This document shows, one piece after another, positions 47,704-55,749 of a DNA stretch of 64,000 nucleotides (within the stretch, counting starts at the first letter, position 1; each line of letters opens with the position of its first letter). The notes beneath the pieces are model-generated. The model had not been told where the DNA came from. It worked only from the letters and a program-made list of their open reading frames with translations, and made no database searches. The DNA is from Helicobacter sp. 11S02596-1 (GTDB taxonomy: Bacteria; Campylobacterota; Campylobacteria; Campylobacterales; Helicobacteraceae). Both the position numbers and the translations under genes were made by a program. Location of the stretch: positions 124,001-188,000 of the forward strand of contig NZ_MLAM01000002.1 of NCBI RefSeq assembly GCF_002272825.1. The letters run 5' to 3'.

Positions 47704-47940
47704 TCTATGAGCTCCTAAAATGATGAAATAAGATTTGCCATTATAGGATTAAAAAGCTTCAATCCAAGCAACTTCGTAAGCAAATCCAAAAAAATGAAGC
47801 GGATTTTTTGGTTCAAAAGAAATTTTACATAATTTAAGCTAAAGTTTTTTAGAATTAAAGGCATTTGAATTTTAAGATGCCTTAGATTTGGGTGAGCGGG
47901 TCTAAGCCTAGCGGTGAAGAGGATTTGCTTGTGAATTGAT

Positions 47941-48070
47941 ACCTTAGAAACTTATCTCGAACGCACAGCCTCTGGCTGGGTGTGAGATGGTTACTTTAGG
48001 AACGAAGCAAGATTTCACATCTTGCGGAGTGGTCTTCAGATTCGATTTATCGAATCGAGTAAAAAATAAT
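47941..48070 (-). repeat. Three-hairpin repeat, copy H (complete)
   Basis: Minus strand: ATTATTTTTTACTC head, hairpin 1 GATTCGAT-AA-ATCGAATC, CTGAAGACCACT, hairpin 2 GCAAGAT-GTGAA-ATCTTGC, CGTTCCTAAAG, hairpin 3 from ATCTCACACCCAGCC to GGCTGTGCGTTCGAGAT, tail TTTCTAAGGT. Confidence 0.8.
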
Positions 48071-48222
48071 GTTTTAGGCTTACGCCTATTAGGAGGGGGC
48101 GGGGTTCTACCTGCGAAGCGTCGCCCGCCCCCTTCCTAAGACCTTCCCCCACCCACTGCACGCCCCCTTAGCAGATAGGGTGAAAGTGCGTAGCTGGCTT
48201 TGGTTTGTTGGTGGATAAGATT
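48068..48222 (-). repeat. G-rich intergenic module, copy 3
   Basis: Minus strand: CAAACCAAAGCCAGCTACGC, TTTCACCCTATCTGCTAAG, GGGGGCGTGCAGTGGGTGGG, then further G-tracts and a GC hairpin with GACGCTTCGCAGG. It lies between repeat copies I and H, the same arrangement as in the other gaps. Confidence 0.6.
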
Positions 48223-48227
48223 TAAAT

Positions 48228-48354
48228 ACCTTAGAAACTGGGTTGATGACCTGCGAAGCAGGGAATAACCCAATAACTTTAGGAGCGACTGAAAGCTTAG
48301 CCTCCAAAAAGCGGTCTTCAGATTCAGTTTGAAAAACTGAATCGAGTAAAAAAT
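48228..48354 (-). repeat. Three-hairpin repeat, copy I
   Basis: Minus strand: TTTTTTACTC head, hairpin 1 GATTCAGTTT-TTC-AAACTGAATC, CTGAAGACCGCT, a weakly paired second stem, then GCTCCTAAAG. Hairpin 3 is of the second type, TTGGGTTATTCCCTGC-TTC-GCAGGTCATCAACCCAG, tail TTTCTAAGGT. The head lies 19 bases before gltS. Confidence 0.75.
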
Positions 48355-48372
48355 AGATATTAAAGGAAAATA

Positions 48373-49605
48373 ATGCAGACGATGAATTTTAATGTTTATG
48401 CGACACTGGTGTGTATGGTAGCGGTGCTACTGCTAGGGCGATATATCATCAAAAAGGTCAAGTTTTTGCGGGATTATGATATCCCTGAGCCCGTTGTTGG
48501 TGGCGTGGTCGCAGCATTGTTGGTGCTAGTTTGCTATAAGCTTTTTAATTTTGAGATGAAATTCGATTCTTCTTTGAAAGACCCGTTGATGTTGGCATTT
48601 TTTACCTCGATTGGCTTGAGCGCTGATTTTGCTTCTTTGAAAAAAGGGGGCAAGATGTTAGCGATATTTTTAGTCATCGTGGTGGGGCTGTTGTTTTTGC
48701 AAAATATCATTGGTGTCGCAGTCGCTGAAGCGATGGGGGTCAATCCCTTGATGGGAATGCTTGGGGGTTCTATCACGATGAGCGGGGGACACGGAACGGG
48801 TGGCGCTTGGGCAGAGATATTCAAAGCTGCACCTTATAACTTTTCTCCTGCGATGGAAGTGGCGATGGCTTGTGCGACGTTTGGGCTTATTAGCGGGGGG
48901 CTTATCGGCGGACCTGTGGCAAGGTATTTGATTGCCAAATACAAACTCAAAACACCCGGTGTTAGCGAAGATGGCACAAAAGATGACATCCAGCCGGTAG
49001 GCTTTGAATCGCCCAAAAAAGAACGCTTGATTACGGCTTCAAGTTTTGTGGAATCTCTGGCATTAATTGCTGTAGCGTTACTTTTGGGAACAAGTATTTC
49101 TGAATATGTCAAAGAACATTCCAATTTTACACTGCCAACGTTTGTTTGGTGTCTCTTTATGGGCGTTATCCTCAGAAATATCCTTTCTGCGCTCAATATC
49201 CATAAGGTTTTTGATCGTGAGGTTGCAGTCCTTGGGAATGTCAGTTTGTCGCTGTTCTTGGCATTTGCCCTGATGACTATCAACCTATGGGAACTCGTGG
49301 CATTAGCATTACCAATGGTGGTGATTTTGGTGTGCCAAGTTGTCGTGATGGTGCTTTATGCGGTGTTTATAACCTTTAGATTTTGTGGCAAAGACTATGA
49401 TGCGGCTGTTTTTGCTGCGGGGCATTGTGGCTTTGGGCTGGGGGCAACGCCTACAGCGATGGTAAATATGCAAACAGTAACCAATCACTATGGTTATTCC
49501 CACGCAACGTTTATTGTTGTGCCATTGGTGGGGGCATTTTTTATTGATATTGTGAATGCTTTGGTTATCAATGGGTTTTTATATCTGCCTTTTTTTGCGC
49601 ATTAA
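48373..49605 (+). CDS. gltS: Sodium/glutamate symporter GltS
   Basis: Na+-coupled glutamate uptake across the inner membrane. It has 410 residues and about 11 hydrophobic spans. Family motifs are DIPEPVVGGVVAALLV, FFTSIGLSADFASLKKGGK, GGSITMSGGHGTGGAWAEIF and GHCGFGLGATPTAMVNMQTV, the last two being the re-entrant substrate loops. The ATG at 48373 has AAAGGA six bases upstream. The gene stands alone between two repeat-rich gaps. Confidence 0.96.
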   Translation: MQTMNFNVYATLVCMVAVLLLGRYIIKKVKFLRDYDIPEPVVGGVVAALLVLVCYKLFNFEMKFDSSLKDPLMLAFFTSIGLSADFASLKKGGKMLAIFLVIVVGLLFLQNIIGVAVAEAMGVNPLMGMLGGSITMSGGHGTGGAWAEIFKAAPYNFSPAMEVAMACATFGLISGGLIGGPVARYLIAKYKLKTPGVSEDGTKDDIQPVGFESPKKERLITASSFVESLALIAVALLLGTSISEYVKEHSNFTLPTFVWCLFMGVILRNILSALNIHKVFDREVAVLGNVSLSLFLAFALMTINLWELVALALPMVVILVCQVVVMVLYAVFITFRFCGKDYDAAVFAAGHCGFGLGATPTAMVNMQTVTNHYGYSHATFIVVPLVGAFFIDIVNALVINGFLYLPFFAH

Positions 49606-49612
49606 ATTTTAC

Positions 49613-49648
49613 TTGGTTTGTTTTTAAGCAAACCGAGTAAAAAATAAT
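49613..49648 (-). repeat. Isolated first hairpin of the repeat family
   Basis: TTATTTTTTACTC head plus the stem GGTTTG...CAAACC (49615-49634) with a TTTTTAAG loop, without the rest of the element. It sits 8 bases after the gltS stop. Confidence 0.5.
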
Positions 49649-49649
49649 G

Positions 49650-49955
49650 AAACGGGTCTTTAGATTTGCTTGTGAATCGCTTAGATAACAATGTTTTTCC
49701 ATAGCTGTGCGACTAGTTATTTTTTCTTATACTAGCTAGAAAGGGGTCAGGGGGGCTTAAATTGCGAAGTCCGCCCCCCTAGACCCCTTAAACCCCTACC
49801 CCCCGACACGCCCCCTTAGTGGTTCAGATGACAGGGCGTAGCGGGCTTGGGTTTGCGAGCAGATAAGATTTAAAGTCTTGGATTTATTTTAAATCTGAAA
49901 CTGCTTTCTTTGTCGCACTTGTGTGCGATGAGAAAGTTCAAAGCATTAGAAAAGT
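49650..49955 (-). repeat. G-rich intergenic module, copy 4
   Basis: Minus strand, in order: CGCACACAAG, AAAGAAAGCAGTTTCAG, TTTAAATCTTATCTGC, CAAACCCAAGCCCGCTACGC, CTAAGGGGGCGTG, G-tracts, GCGGACTTCGCAATTTAAGC, TCTAGCTAGTATAAGAAA, ATTGTTATCTAAGCGATTC, ACAAGCAAATCTAAAGACC. Almost the full set of landmarks of the 10.84 kb copy, in the same order. Confidence 0.65.
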
Positions 49956-49969
49956 TATCAGGCGAAAGC

Positions 49970-50035
49970 CTTTAGGAGCGAAAGCAGGCTTTGCCTGTTT
50001 GAGCGGTCTTCAGATTCGATTTATCGAATTGAATG
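49970..50035 (-). repeat. Three-hairpin repeat, copy J (hairpins 1-2)
   Basis: Minus strand: hairpin 1 ATTCGAT-AA-ATCGAAT, CTGAAGACCGCT, hairpin 2 CAGGC-AAA-GCCTG, then GCTCCTAAAG. It continues GGCTTTCGCCTG, the same arm start as the 55-base inverted repeat at 31801. Confidence 0.7.
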
Positions 50036-50158
50036 GAAACCTATAAAACTGGGTTGATGACCAGCGGTAGCTGGGAATAACCCTGTGCTTTAGGAACGAA
50101 GCAAGATTTTACATCTTGCGGAGTGGTCTTCAGATTCGCAATGTGAATCGAGTAAAAA
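50036..50158 (-). repeat. Three-hairpin repeat, copy K (complete)
   Basis: Minus strand: TTTTTACTC head, hairpin 1 GATTC-ACATTGC-GAATC, CTGAAGACCACT, hairpin 2 GCAAGAT-GTAAA-ATCTTGC, CGTTCCTAAAG, hairpin 3 of the second type (GGGTTATTCCCAGC...GCTGGTCATCAACCC), tail TTTTATAGGT. Confidence 0.8.
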
Positions 50159-50171
50159 TCTAAAAGGACAT

Positions 50172-51272
50172 ATGACTATGCTTAATGATACAAAGCTGAT
50201 GGCATTATGCCTGCAAGAGGCGTGGAAATACCAAACCCTCCCGCTTCCTAATCCCGCAGTCGCGGCGATGGTTATCGGTGAAAATGGCGAGATACTCTCT
50301 ATTTGCGCCCATACCAAAAGTGGTGAAGCCCACGCTGAAGTTAGTGCCATCAAGATTGCCTATGAAGCCCTCACCAATGAGGTTTGCCCTGAGGGAGAAG
50401 CGAGCGCTTTGCATTCTTTTTTGGCAAAAAACCATCGGGGCATTTTTAGAAATTGTAGTATTTATGTTACGCTTGAGCCTTGCAATCATTATGGCAAAAC
50501 GCCCCCGTGTGCGGAGCTTTTGGAGATTATCAAACCCAAAAGGGTCATCATCGGGGCAACAGAGACGCAAGGTAATGCCCAAGGTGGTGCCAAAAGGCTT
50601 GCAAATGCTGGGATTGAAGTTTGTTTTGGTGTAGCAGAAAAGGAATGCAATGATTTGCTTTATCCCTTTTTGTGCTTGAAAAAAACCGGGCATTTTAATC
50701 TATTTAAAATCGCTATGCGCCTGGATGGAAACTATCAAAGCGGGGTGATTTCAGGGGCGTTATCGAGGGAATTTACCCACAACCAGCGTCGGGTGGCAAA
50801 TGCGTTGATTGTTTCCGGGAAGACATTCAGGGAGGATAGACCACTATTAGATTGCCGGTATGCTTCAAATAATGATGGCAAAAATGCCCCACCCGATGGG
50901 CTTAGAAATGCTCCAGATGTGCGGGTTTTGACATCTCAAACCGGGTTTGATGGCATACACGAGGGCGGGCGTAATGATAAATTTGGCGGGTTTGATACAA
51001 GTATCCCTGCCTTTGGCGTGCCAGGTCGCGAGATCCGCATTTGCCATCAGATTTCAGAGCTAGGCTTGGAGCGGGGTTTTAATATCATTGAGGGAGGTTG
51101 GGGACTTTTTGAAAGTTTAGCACCATCTATCGATATGGTTTTGGTGCATTATTCCCCGACACTAAAGCCAAACGCACGGGATATATTGATGGCGGGATTT
51201 GCTTGGGATGGGGAGTTGGTTTATACGCAACCATTAGGGAATGACGCATTATTATGGATAAAAAAATCTTAA
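50172..51272 (+). CDS. ribD: Bifunctional riboflavin deaminase/reductase RibD
   Basis: Two consecutive steps of riboflavin synthesis. It has 366 residues. The deaminase half (1-150) has LPLPNPAVAAMVI, the zinc motif GEAHAEVSAIK and the cysteine pair EPCNHYGKTPPCAELL. The reductase half (about 165-366) has FKIAMRLDGNYQSG, VSGKTFREDRPLLDCR and IIEGGWGLFESL. The reductase part includes a variable, glycine-rich stretch (about 235-280) not in typical enzymes. Starts at 50172 or 50178 are both possible behind AAAGGA. The last 19 bases overlap the methyltransferase gene. Confidence 0.93.
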   Translation: MTMLNDTKLMALCLQEAWKYQTLPLPNPAVAAMVIGENGEILSICAHTKSGEAHAEVSAIKIAYEALTNEVCPEGEASALHSFLAKNHRGIFRNCSIYVTLEPCNHYGKTPPCAELLEIIKPKRVIIGATETQGNAQGGAKRLANAGIEVCFGVAEKECNDLLYPFLCLKKTGHFNLFKIAMRLDGNYQSGVISGALSREFTHNQRRVANALIVSGKTFREDRPLLDCRYASNNDGKNAPPDGLRNAPDVRVLTSQTGFDGIHEGGRNDKFGGFDTSIPAFGVPGREIRICHQISELGLERGFNIIEGGWGLFESLAPSIDMVLVHYSPTLKPNARDILMAGFAWDGELVYTQPLGNDALLWIKKS

Positions 51273-52036
51273 AAATCTACCAACTCCACGATGGGTATTG
51301 TTACAATAGCGATAGTTTATTTTTGTATGATTTTGCACGGGGATTTTTGAAAAAATCTTCTTATATTTTGGAGGTGGGTTCAGGTAGTGGGGTCGTGGGT
51401 TTGTTGTGCGCACGAGATAGCGGGGCGAGGTTAGTGATGGTTGAGCGTGATGAGGCAAGTGCGTTTTTGTCTGCATTGAATGCAAAAAATGCCAAGTTAG
51501 GCGCTGTTGTGATTTGTGCGGATTTTTTGGCATATGCAAAGGAATATGTAAGCAGTGAAAAGTTTGATTGTATCATTTCTAATCCGCCATTTTATAGAGA
51601 TGGCGTCTTGAAATCGCTAAATCATCGGATTTCTCAGGCTAGATATGAGGAGTTTTTGCCTTTTGAGAAGCTGTGTATGCAAGCAAAAAGACTCCTAAAG
51701 CCCAAGGGGAGCTTTGTATTTTGCTATGACGCCAAGGAAGCCCATCGCGTTTTTTATACATTGAAAAAGACAGGATGGAGTGCTGAAATCGCACGATTTG
51801 TGTATCCTCGCTTGGATAAAGAAGCCAGCCTTTTGTTATGTAAAGCCCGTATCAATACCAAATCCAGCCTCAAGATTTTGCCCCCGCTTTTTACGCATAA
51901 TTCCCCACGCCAAACCGACAATACCCCAGAGGTCAGAGCGATTTATCAGCGTGCAAACACCCATAGTATCAAGGTATTTGCGAGCGACATAAAAGAAGCG
52001 ATGTGTAAGGCTGGGACATCGCTAGAGAAATCTTGA
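51254..52036 (+). CDS. TrmN6-like adenine N6 methyltransferase
   Basis: The 260-residue SAM-dependent methyltransferase is related to tRNA1(Val) m6A37 enzymes. YQLHDGYCYNSDSLFLYDFA is the family's N-terminus, ILEVGSGSGVVGLLCARD the SAM loop, and ISNPPFYRDG the N6-adenine NPPF motif. The C-terminus (about 235-260) is divergent. It starts within ribD, so translation is coupled, and it is followed by the copper ATPase after 13 bases. Its RNA target is inferred. Confidence 0.88.
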   Translation: MDKKILKIYQLHDGYCYNSDSLFLYDFARGFLKKSSYILEVGSGSGVVGLLCARDSGARLVMVERDEASAFLSALNAKNAKLGAVVICADFLAYAKEYVSSEKFDCIISNPPFYRDGVLKSLNHRISQARYEEFLPFEKLCMQAKRLLKPKGSFVFCYDAKEAHRVFYTLKKTGWSAEIARFVYPRLDKEASLLLCKARINTKSSLKILPPLFTHNSPRQTDNTPEVRAIYQRANTHSIKVFASDIKEAMCKAGTSLEKS

Positions 52037-52049
52037 TGAGGATATTTTA

Positions 52050-54455
52050 ATGCTAGCTTGTTCGCACTGCCATTTGCAATACCCCAAAAACGCTTTGAAG
52101 CACGTTTGTGATGATGGGGAAGATCTGTATTTTTGTTGTCAGGGGTGTGAAAGTGTGTATTTTTTACTCAAACAAAGCGGATTTGAAGGCTTTTATGATA
52201 AATTGGGGCAAAACACCCTCGCACCTGTTGGGGAGAGAACTTCAGAAAGCGATTTGGCTTCTTTTGATACCCCCGCATTTGCAAAAAAATATATCTATAC
52301 AAACCATAGCGATGGACTTTCCCAGATTTCTTTGATTTTGGAGGGGATTCATTGTGCGGCGTGTGTTTGGCTGAATGAAAAAATCCTCAATGCCCAAGAG
52401 GGGATTTATGAAGCGAGCGTGCATTATACGAACAATCGGGTAAAAATCACATTTGACCCCAATAAAATCAGCCCCTCAAAAATTGTGTCATTGATCCGCT
52501 CCATCGGCTATGATGCGTATGCTTACGACCCAGAGATCCAAGAAGTCAAATCCAAAAAAGAACGACGGAGTTACTACATCGCTTTGATTGTGGCGATTTT
52601 TTGCACGATGAATATTATGTGGATAGCTGTGGCGCAGTATGCGGGGTATTTTTTGGGGATCAGCCAAGAGATGAAAAATGTCTTGAACTTGGTTTCTTTT
52701 GTATTATCCACGCCCGTGTTGTTTTATACCGGTAGGGTGTTTTTTGTTGGGGCGTATTATGGGCTAAAAAATCGTTTTGTCGGGATGGATTTGCTCGTTT
52801 GCACGGGGGCAAGCCTGACATACGCGTATTCGATTTATGCAGCGATTTGGGGCGGTGGGGAGACGTATTTTGAATCGGTGGCGATGATTATTACGATTGT
52901 GTTTGCTGGGAAATTCTTGGAAATCAAATCCAAAAAAGTAGCCGGCGATGCGCTTGATAAACTGAGTTCTAAGATTCCTCATAGCGTGATGGTTTTGCAA
53001 GATTCCCAAAAGATTGCTAAAACCCCCCAAGAAGTCAAGGTTGGCGATATTATCGAGGTATCACCGGGGGAATCTTTGGCACTCGATGGGGTTTTGATAA
53101 GCGATGAGGTGGTTTTGGATACGCGCGCACTCAATGGCGAATCGTTGCCTCTTTGCGCACAATCTGGAGCGGAGGTATTTTCAGGCTATGTCAATACCGA
53201 TAGAAGCTTTACTTACCAGGTTTCTAAGCTTTTTGAAGATTCTTTGATGAGCCGATTGGTGAGGCTTTTGGAAGATTGTATCATCCATAAGCCCCGTATC
53301 CAGACGCTTGCAAATTCGCTTTCGCAGGTTTTTTCAAAAGCGGTTTTAGGGATTGGGGCATTGAGTTTTTTAGGTTGGCATTATTTGGGGGGCGCTTCGT
53401 TTGAGTATTCATTGATGATAGCGATTTCTGTGATCGTGATTTCGTGTCCGTGTGCGTTGGCTTTGGCTACGCCGATTGCCACGGTGGTAGGGCTTGGTGA
53501 GGCGTATCAAAAAGGTTTGGCATTCAAAGAAGCTTCGTTTTTGGAAAGTATGGCAAAGGTCTCACGGGTGCTTTTGGATAAAACAGGCACGCTCACTATG
53601 GGTGAGCCTAGTGTCGTGAAAGTTTTGGAATTAAAGCCGTTTGACAAAGGGCTGTTGGGTGCTTTTGTGCGTAAAAGCAAGCACCCGATTTCAGAAGGTA
53701 TCGCTAGATTTTTGGGGGAATCACAGGTTGCTATCAGTGAATTTTGCCAGAGTCCTGCTAGGGGGATTGAAGGGGTGGGCTTGGGCAAAAAGCTTTGCGG
53801 GGGGAGTTTGGAGTATTTGGGCGCACAAGGGGTGAAGATACCCGATGGGCTTGATACCAGTGATTTTGGTGAAAATATGGTATTTGGGTATGGCGTTGAT
53901 GGGGAACTCGTCGGGGTGTTTTTGCTCAAAGACGCTTTGAAAACAGGGGCAAAGCAATTTGTCGATACGCTCAAAAAAACTCATACGAATATACAGATAC
54001 TTAGCGGGGATAGGGAAGCTGTGGTAAGTGGGGTCGCTAGGGAGCTAGGTATCAAGGATTTTTTGGCAACGTTGAATCCTGAAGAAAAAGCCCAGATTGT
54101 AGATAGTTACCATCAAAATGGCGAGATTGTGGTGATGGTGGGCGATGGTATCAATGACGCTTTGGCATTGGGCAAAAGCGATGTGGGTATATCGATGGGG
54201 GCAGGTAGTGATATTGCCATCGCTTCTTCGGATGTTGTGGTGCTTGATGACAAGCTTACCACGCTTTTAGAAGCGTTTGTTATTTCTAAAAGGACATATA
54301 AAATCATCAAGCAAAATATCACCTTGAGTATCGTTTATAACGCATTGATGATACCTTTGGCGATTGCGGGGTTTGTTATCCCTTTGATTGCGGCACTAAG
54401 TATGAGCGTGAGTTCGTTTTTGGTTGTGCTTAATAGCTTGCGTATTCGCAAATAG
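52050..54455 (+). CDS. ccoI: CcoI/FixI-type copper-transporting P-type ATPase
   Basis: Inner-membrane copper export pump needed for cbb3 oxidase assembly in related bacteria. It has 801 residues. The N-terminal cysteine-rich region (CSHCHLQYPKNALKHVC, FCCQGCESV) is characteristic of the CcoI subgroup, followed by a heavy-metal domain with GIHCAACVW. It has eight membrane spans, the transport motif SCPCALALATP, phosphorylation site DKTGTLT, and hinge GDGINDALALGKSDVGISMG. There is no neighbouring cco gene here, so the oxidase link is by family only. Confidence 0.93.
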   Translation: MLACSHCHLQYPKNALKHVCDDGEDLYFCCQGCESVYFLLKQSGFEGFYDKLGQNTLAPVGERTSESDLASFDTPAFAKKYIYTNHSDGLSQISLILEGIHCAACVWLNEKILNAQEGIYEASVHYTNNRVKITFDPNKISPSKIVSLIRSIGYDAYAYDPEIQEVKSKKERRSYYIALIVAIFCTMNIMWIAVAQYAGYFLGISQEMKNVLNLVSFVLSTPVLFYTGRVFFVGAYYGLKNRFVGMDLLVCTGASLTYAYSIYAAIWGGGETYFESVAMIITIVFAGKFLEIKSKKVAGDALDKLSSKIPHSVMVLQDSQKIAKTPQEVKVGDIIEVSPGESLALDGVLISDEVVLDTRALNGESLPLCAQSGAEVFSGYVNTDRSFTYQVSKLFEDSLMSRLVRLLEDCIIHKPRIQTLANSLSQVFSKAVLGIGALSFLGWHYLGGASFEYSLMIAISVIVISCPCALALATPIATVVGLGEAYQKGLAFKEASFLESMAKVSRVLLDKTGTLTMGEPSVVKVLELKPFDKGLLGAFVRKSKHPISEGIARFLGESQVAISEFCQSPARGIEGVGLGKKLCGGSLEYLGAQGVKIPDGLDTSDFGENMVFGYGVDGELVGVFLLKDALKTGAKQFVDTLKKTHTNIQILSGDREAVVSGVARELGIKDFLATLNPEEKAQIVDSYHQNGEIVVMVGDGINDALALGKSDVGISMGAGSDIAIASSDVVVLDDKLTTLLEAFVISKRTYKIIKQNITLSIVYNALMIPLAIAGFVIPLIAALSMSVSSFLVVLNSLRIRK

Positions 54456-54484
54456 GGGAATTAGAGACTAAATTTTTATAAAAT

Positions 54485-54503
54485 GATAATAATTACTATT
54501 TTT
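54485..54503. promoter_or_regulatory. Fur-box-like operator before hugZ
   Basis: GATAATAATTACTATTTTT shows 13 of 19 matches to the Fur consensus by eye. A TATAAT lies downstream at 54529-54534, so bound Fur would overlap the promoter upstream part. Fits an iron-repressed heme oxygenase. Confidence 0.55.
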
Positions 54504-54528
54504 TATATTTGTTTAAGCTAATATGGTT

Positions 54529-54534
54529 TATAAT
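54529..54534 (+). promoter_or_regulatory. -10 box for hugZ
   Basis: TATAAT 63 bases before the hugZ ATG. Between it and the ribosome site a hairpin TTCAGTT...AACTGAA (54563-54586) ends right at AAGGAG, so translation may be tuned by the leader. Confidence 0.5.
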
Positions 54535-54596
54535 ACATCAATTTAAAAACAAACGCTAAAGTTTCAGTTCATTCATAAAAACTGAAGGAGAAAAAA

Positions 54597-55352
54597 ATGG
54601 AATTTCAAAGTGTGATTAACCATATGAACGATCACCATCAAGCAGAGATGGCAGGACTTTTGAAAAAGTTTGGGCAGATTTCTGATCCCAAGAATGTCAA
54701 GCTTTTGGCTGTGGATGCGATGGGTATGGATATTGGCTATGATGATAGCAAGAGCTTTCGGGTGGAATTTCCCCAAAAAGTCTCTGATATGCAAAAGGAT
54801 TTAAAAAACGCTATCATCGAGCTTTGCCAGAGTGTTCCCAAAACGCTTGATATCGCTTCTGTGGAGAAAGAAATCCAAGCTTTTATCAATGAGTTTGGTT
54901 CGATTACTATTTCAAGCCTCCATCCATCAGGTAGCGTGGTTTGTTCTTATGCCCCGCTTTTGAAGCATAATGGGAAATGTTATATTTATATCAGTGAAGT
55001 GAGCGAACACTATGCGAGCTTGAAAGCAAATCCTAAGAACGTTGAGGTGATGTTTCTTGAAGACGAATCCAAAGCGAAATCTGTGATTTTACGAAAACGC
55101 CTACGCTACAAAACAGAAGTTAGTTTCATTGAGCGTGGCGAGGAGTTTGACAAGGTTTTTGATAGTTTTGTTACGCAAACCGGCGGTGCTGGTGGGATCA
55201 AGACTATTAGAAATATGATGGATTTCCATCTTGTCGCCTTGCATTTTGGAAATGGCAGGTTTGTCAAAGGATTTGGACAAGCTTACGATATTATCGGTAG
55301 TGAAATTCGCTACGTAGGAGGTGAAGGTAATCCTCATAAAATGAAAAAATAA
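54597..55352 (+). CDS. hugZ: HugZ/ChuZ-family heme oxygenase
   Basis: Degrades heme to release iron. It has 251 residues of the HugZ family, with a split-barrel core. It begins [21 protein letters not shown] (the DUF2470-like N-terminal domain), and continues [44 protein letters not shown] and [23 protein letters not shown] histidine near the C-terminus (GNPHKMKK) is where HugZ binds heme iron. Start ATG with AAGGAG. The Fur-like box and the TonB/HbpS-like pair at 7.7-10.4 kb together suggest heme use. Confidence 0.94.
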   Translation: MEFQSVINHMNDHHQAEMAGLLKKFGQISDPKNVKLLAVDAMGMDIGYDDSKSFRVEFPQKVSDMQKDLKNAIIELCQSVPKTLDIASVEKEIQAFINEFGSITISSLHPSGSVVCSYAPLLKHNGKCYIYISEVSEHYASLKANPKNVEVMFLEDESKAKSVILRKRLRYKTEVSFIERGEEFDKVFDSFVTQTGGAGGIKTIRNMMDFHLVALHFGNGRFVKGFGQAYDIIGSEIRYVGGEGNPHKMKK

Positions 55353-55383
55353 TTCCTAATTGTTTGGTTGTTTCATTAAAAAC

Positions 55384-55550
55384 TATAAGGAGAATAGGTG
55401 TGGTTGTGGTGTGGGTCTCCTTTAGTTTGGTTGTTTAGTTTGTAAATCGTGATTTTAGTTAGAGCAATGTCTCCCATTGCTTTGGCTTCGCATTATCTTC
55501 CTTTTAAATAAATGGCAGGTCTCCTCCTGTCCATTTATTTTTATTATTCT
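55384..55550 (+). ncRNA. Candidate small RNA with three TCTCC-bearing hairpins
   Basis: A TATAAG -10-like site at 55384 is followed by three hairpins: AAGGAGA (55387-55393) with TCTCCTT (55416-55422); AGCAATG-TCTCC-CATTGCT (55463-55481); and a terminator-like stem AAATAAATGG-CAGG with loop TCTCCT and TTTATTATT tail (55506-55550). All three expose or carry TCTCC, which could pair with GGAGA ribosome sites. It is alternatively a 15-codon GTG-started leader (WLWCGSPLVWLFSL) or just the terminator of hugZ. No homologue is known to me. Confidence 0.45.
55506..55550 (+). terminator. Rho-independent terminator after hugZ region
   Basis: A fourteen-pair stem with one bulge (AAATAAATGG-CAGG against CCTG-T-CCATTTATTT), loop TCTCCT, then TTTATTATTC. 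A strong terminator for whichever transcript covers 55.35-55.5 kb. Confidence 0.75.
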
Positions 55551-55749
55551 ACATCTTTTTTCGATAGTTTATCTTGAAAAATCCTTGAATTTTTTGAAAT
55601 CTTTATCACAATCTCCAATGCCACTTCCTGTAAAATTTGCCAAAAAACATCAAAATAAGCCAATATTTTAAGGGTTAAAAATAAAAAATGTTTTATACTT
55701 TGCTTTATATTTTGAGCTTATTTTTTCGAATCGTTTTTCTAAAAGGACA

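Larger units (their letters stand above)
47704..48372. other. Repeat-rich gap between carboxynorspermidine dehydrogenase and gltS
   Basis: This 669-base divergent gap holds a gene-free AT-rich part (47704-47940), two minus-strand three-hairpin repeats (H and I) and one G-rich module. No reading frame of note was found. Promoters for both flanking genes should lie here, so the repeats may be transcribed or affect transcription. Confidence 0.5.
49606..50171. other. Repeat-rich gap between gltS and ribD
   Basis: 566 bases without a gene: a lone first-hairpin unit (49613-49648), a G-rich module, and minus-strand three-hairpin copies J and K. The last copy ends 14 bases before the ribD start codon, so the ribD ribosome site abuts it. 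Confidence 0.5.
55353..55749. other. Gap between hugZ and the DMT transporter
   Basis: It contains the candidate small RNA, the terminator and an AT-rich promoter-like region (about 55640-55740) for the transporter operon. The stretch 55371-55395 (TTCATTAAAAACTATAAGGAG) resembles the hugZ leader (TTCATTCATAAAAACTGAAGG), suggesting a partial duplication of that leader. Confidence 0.5.

Noticed and set aside
10384-50158. Integron attC sites or CRISPR repeats as an explanation for the hairpin family
   Set aside because: No integrase, no RYYYAAC/GTTRRRY pair around cassettes, and copies are neither regularly spaced nor separated by unique spacers of constant length.
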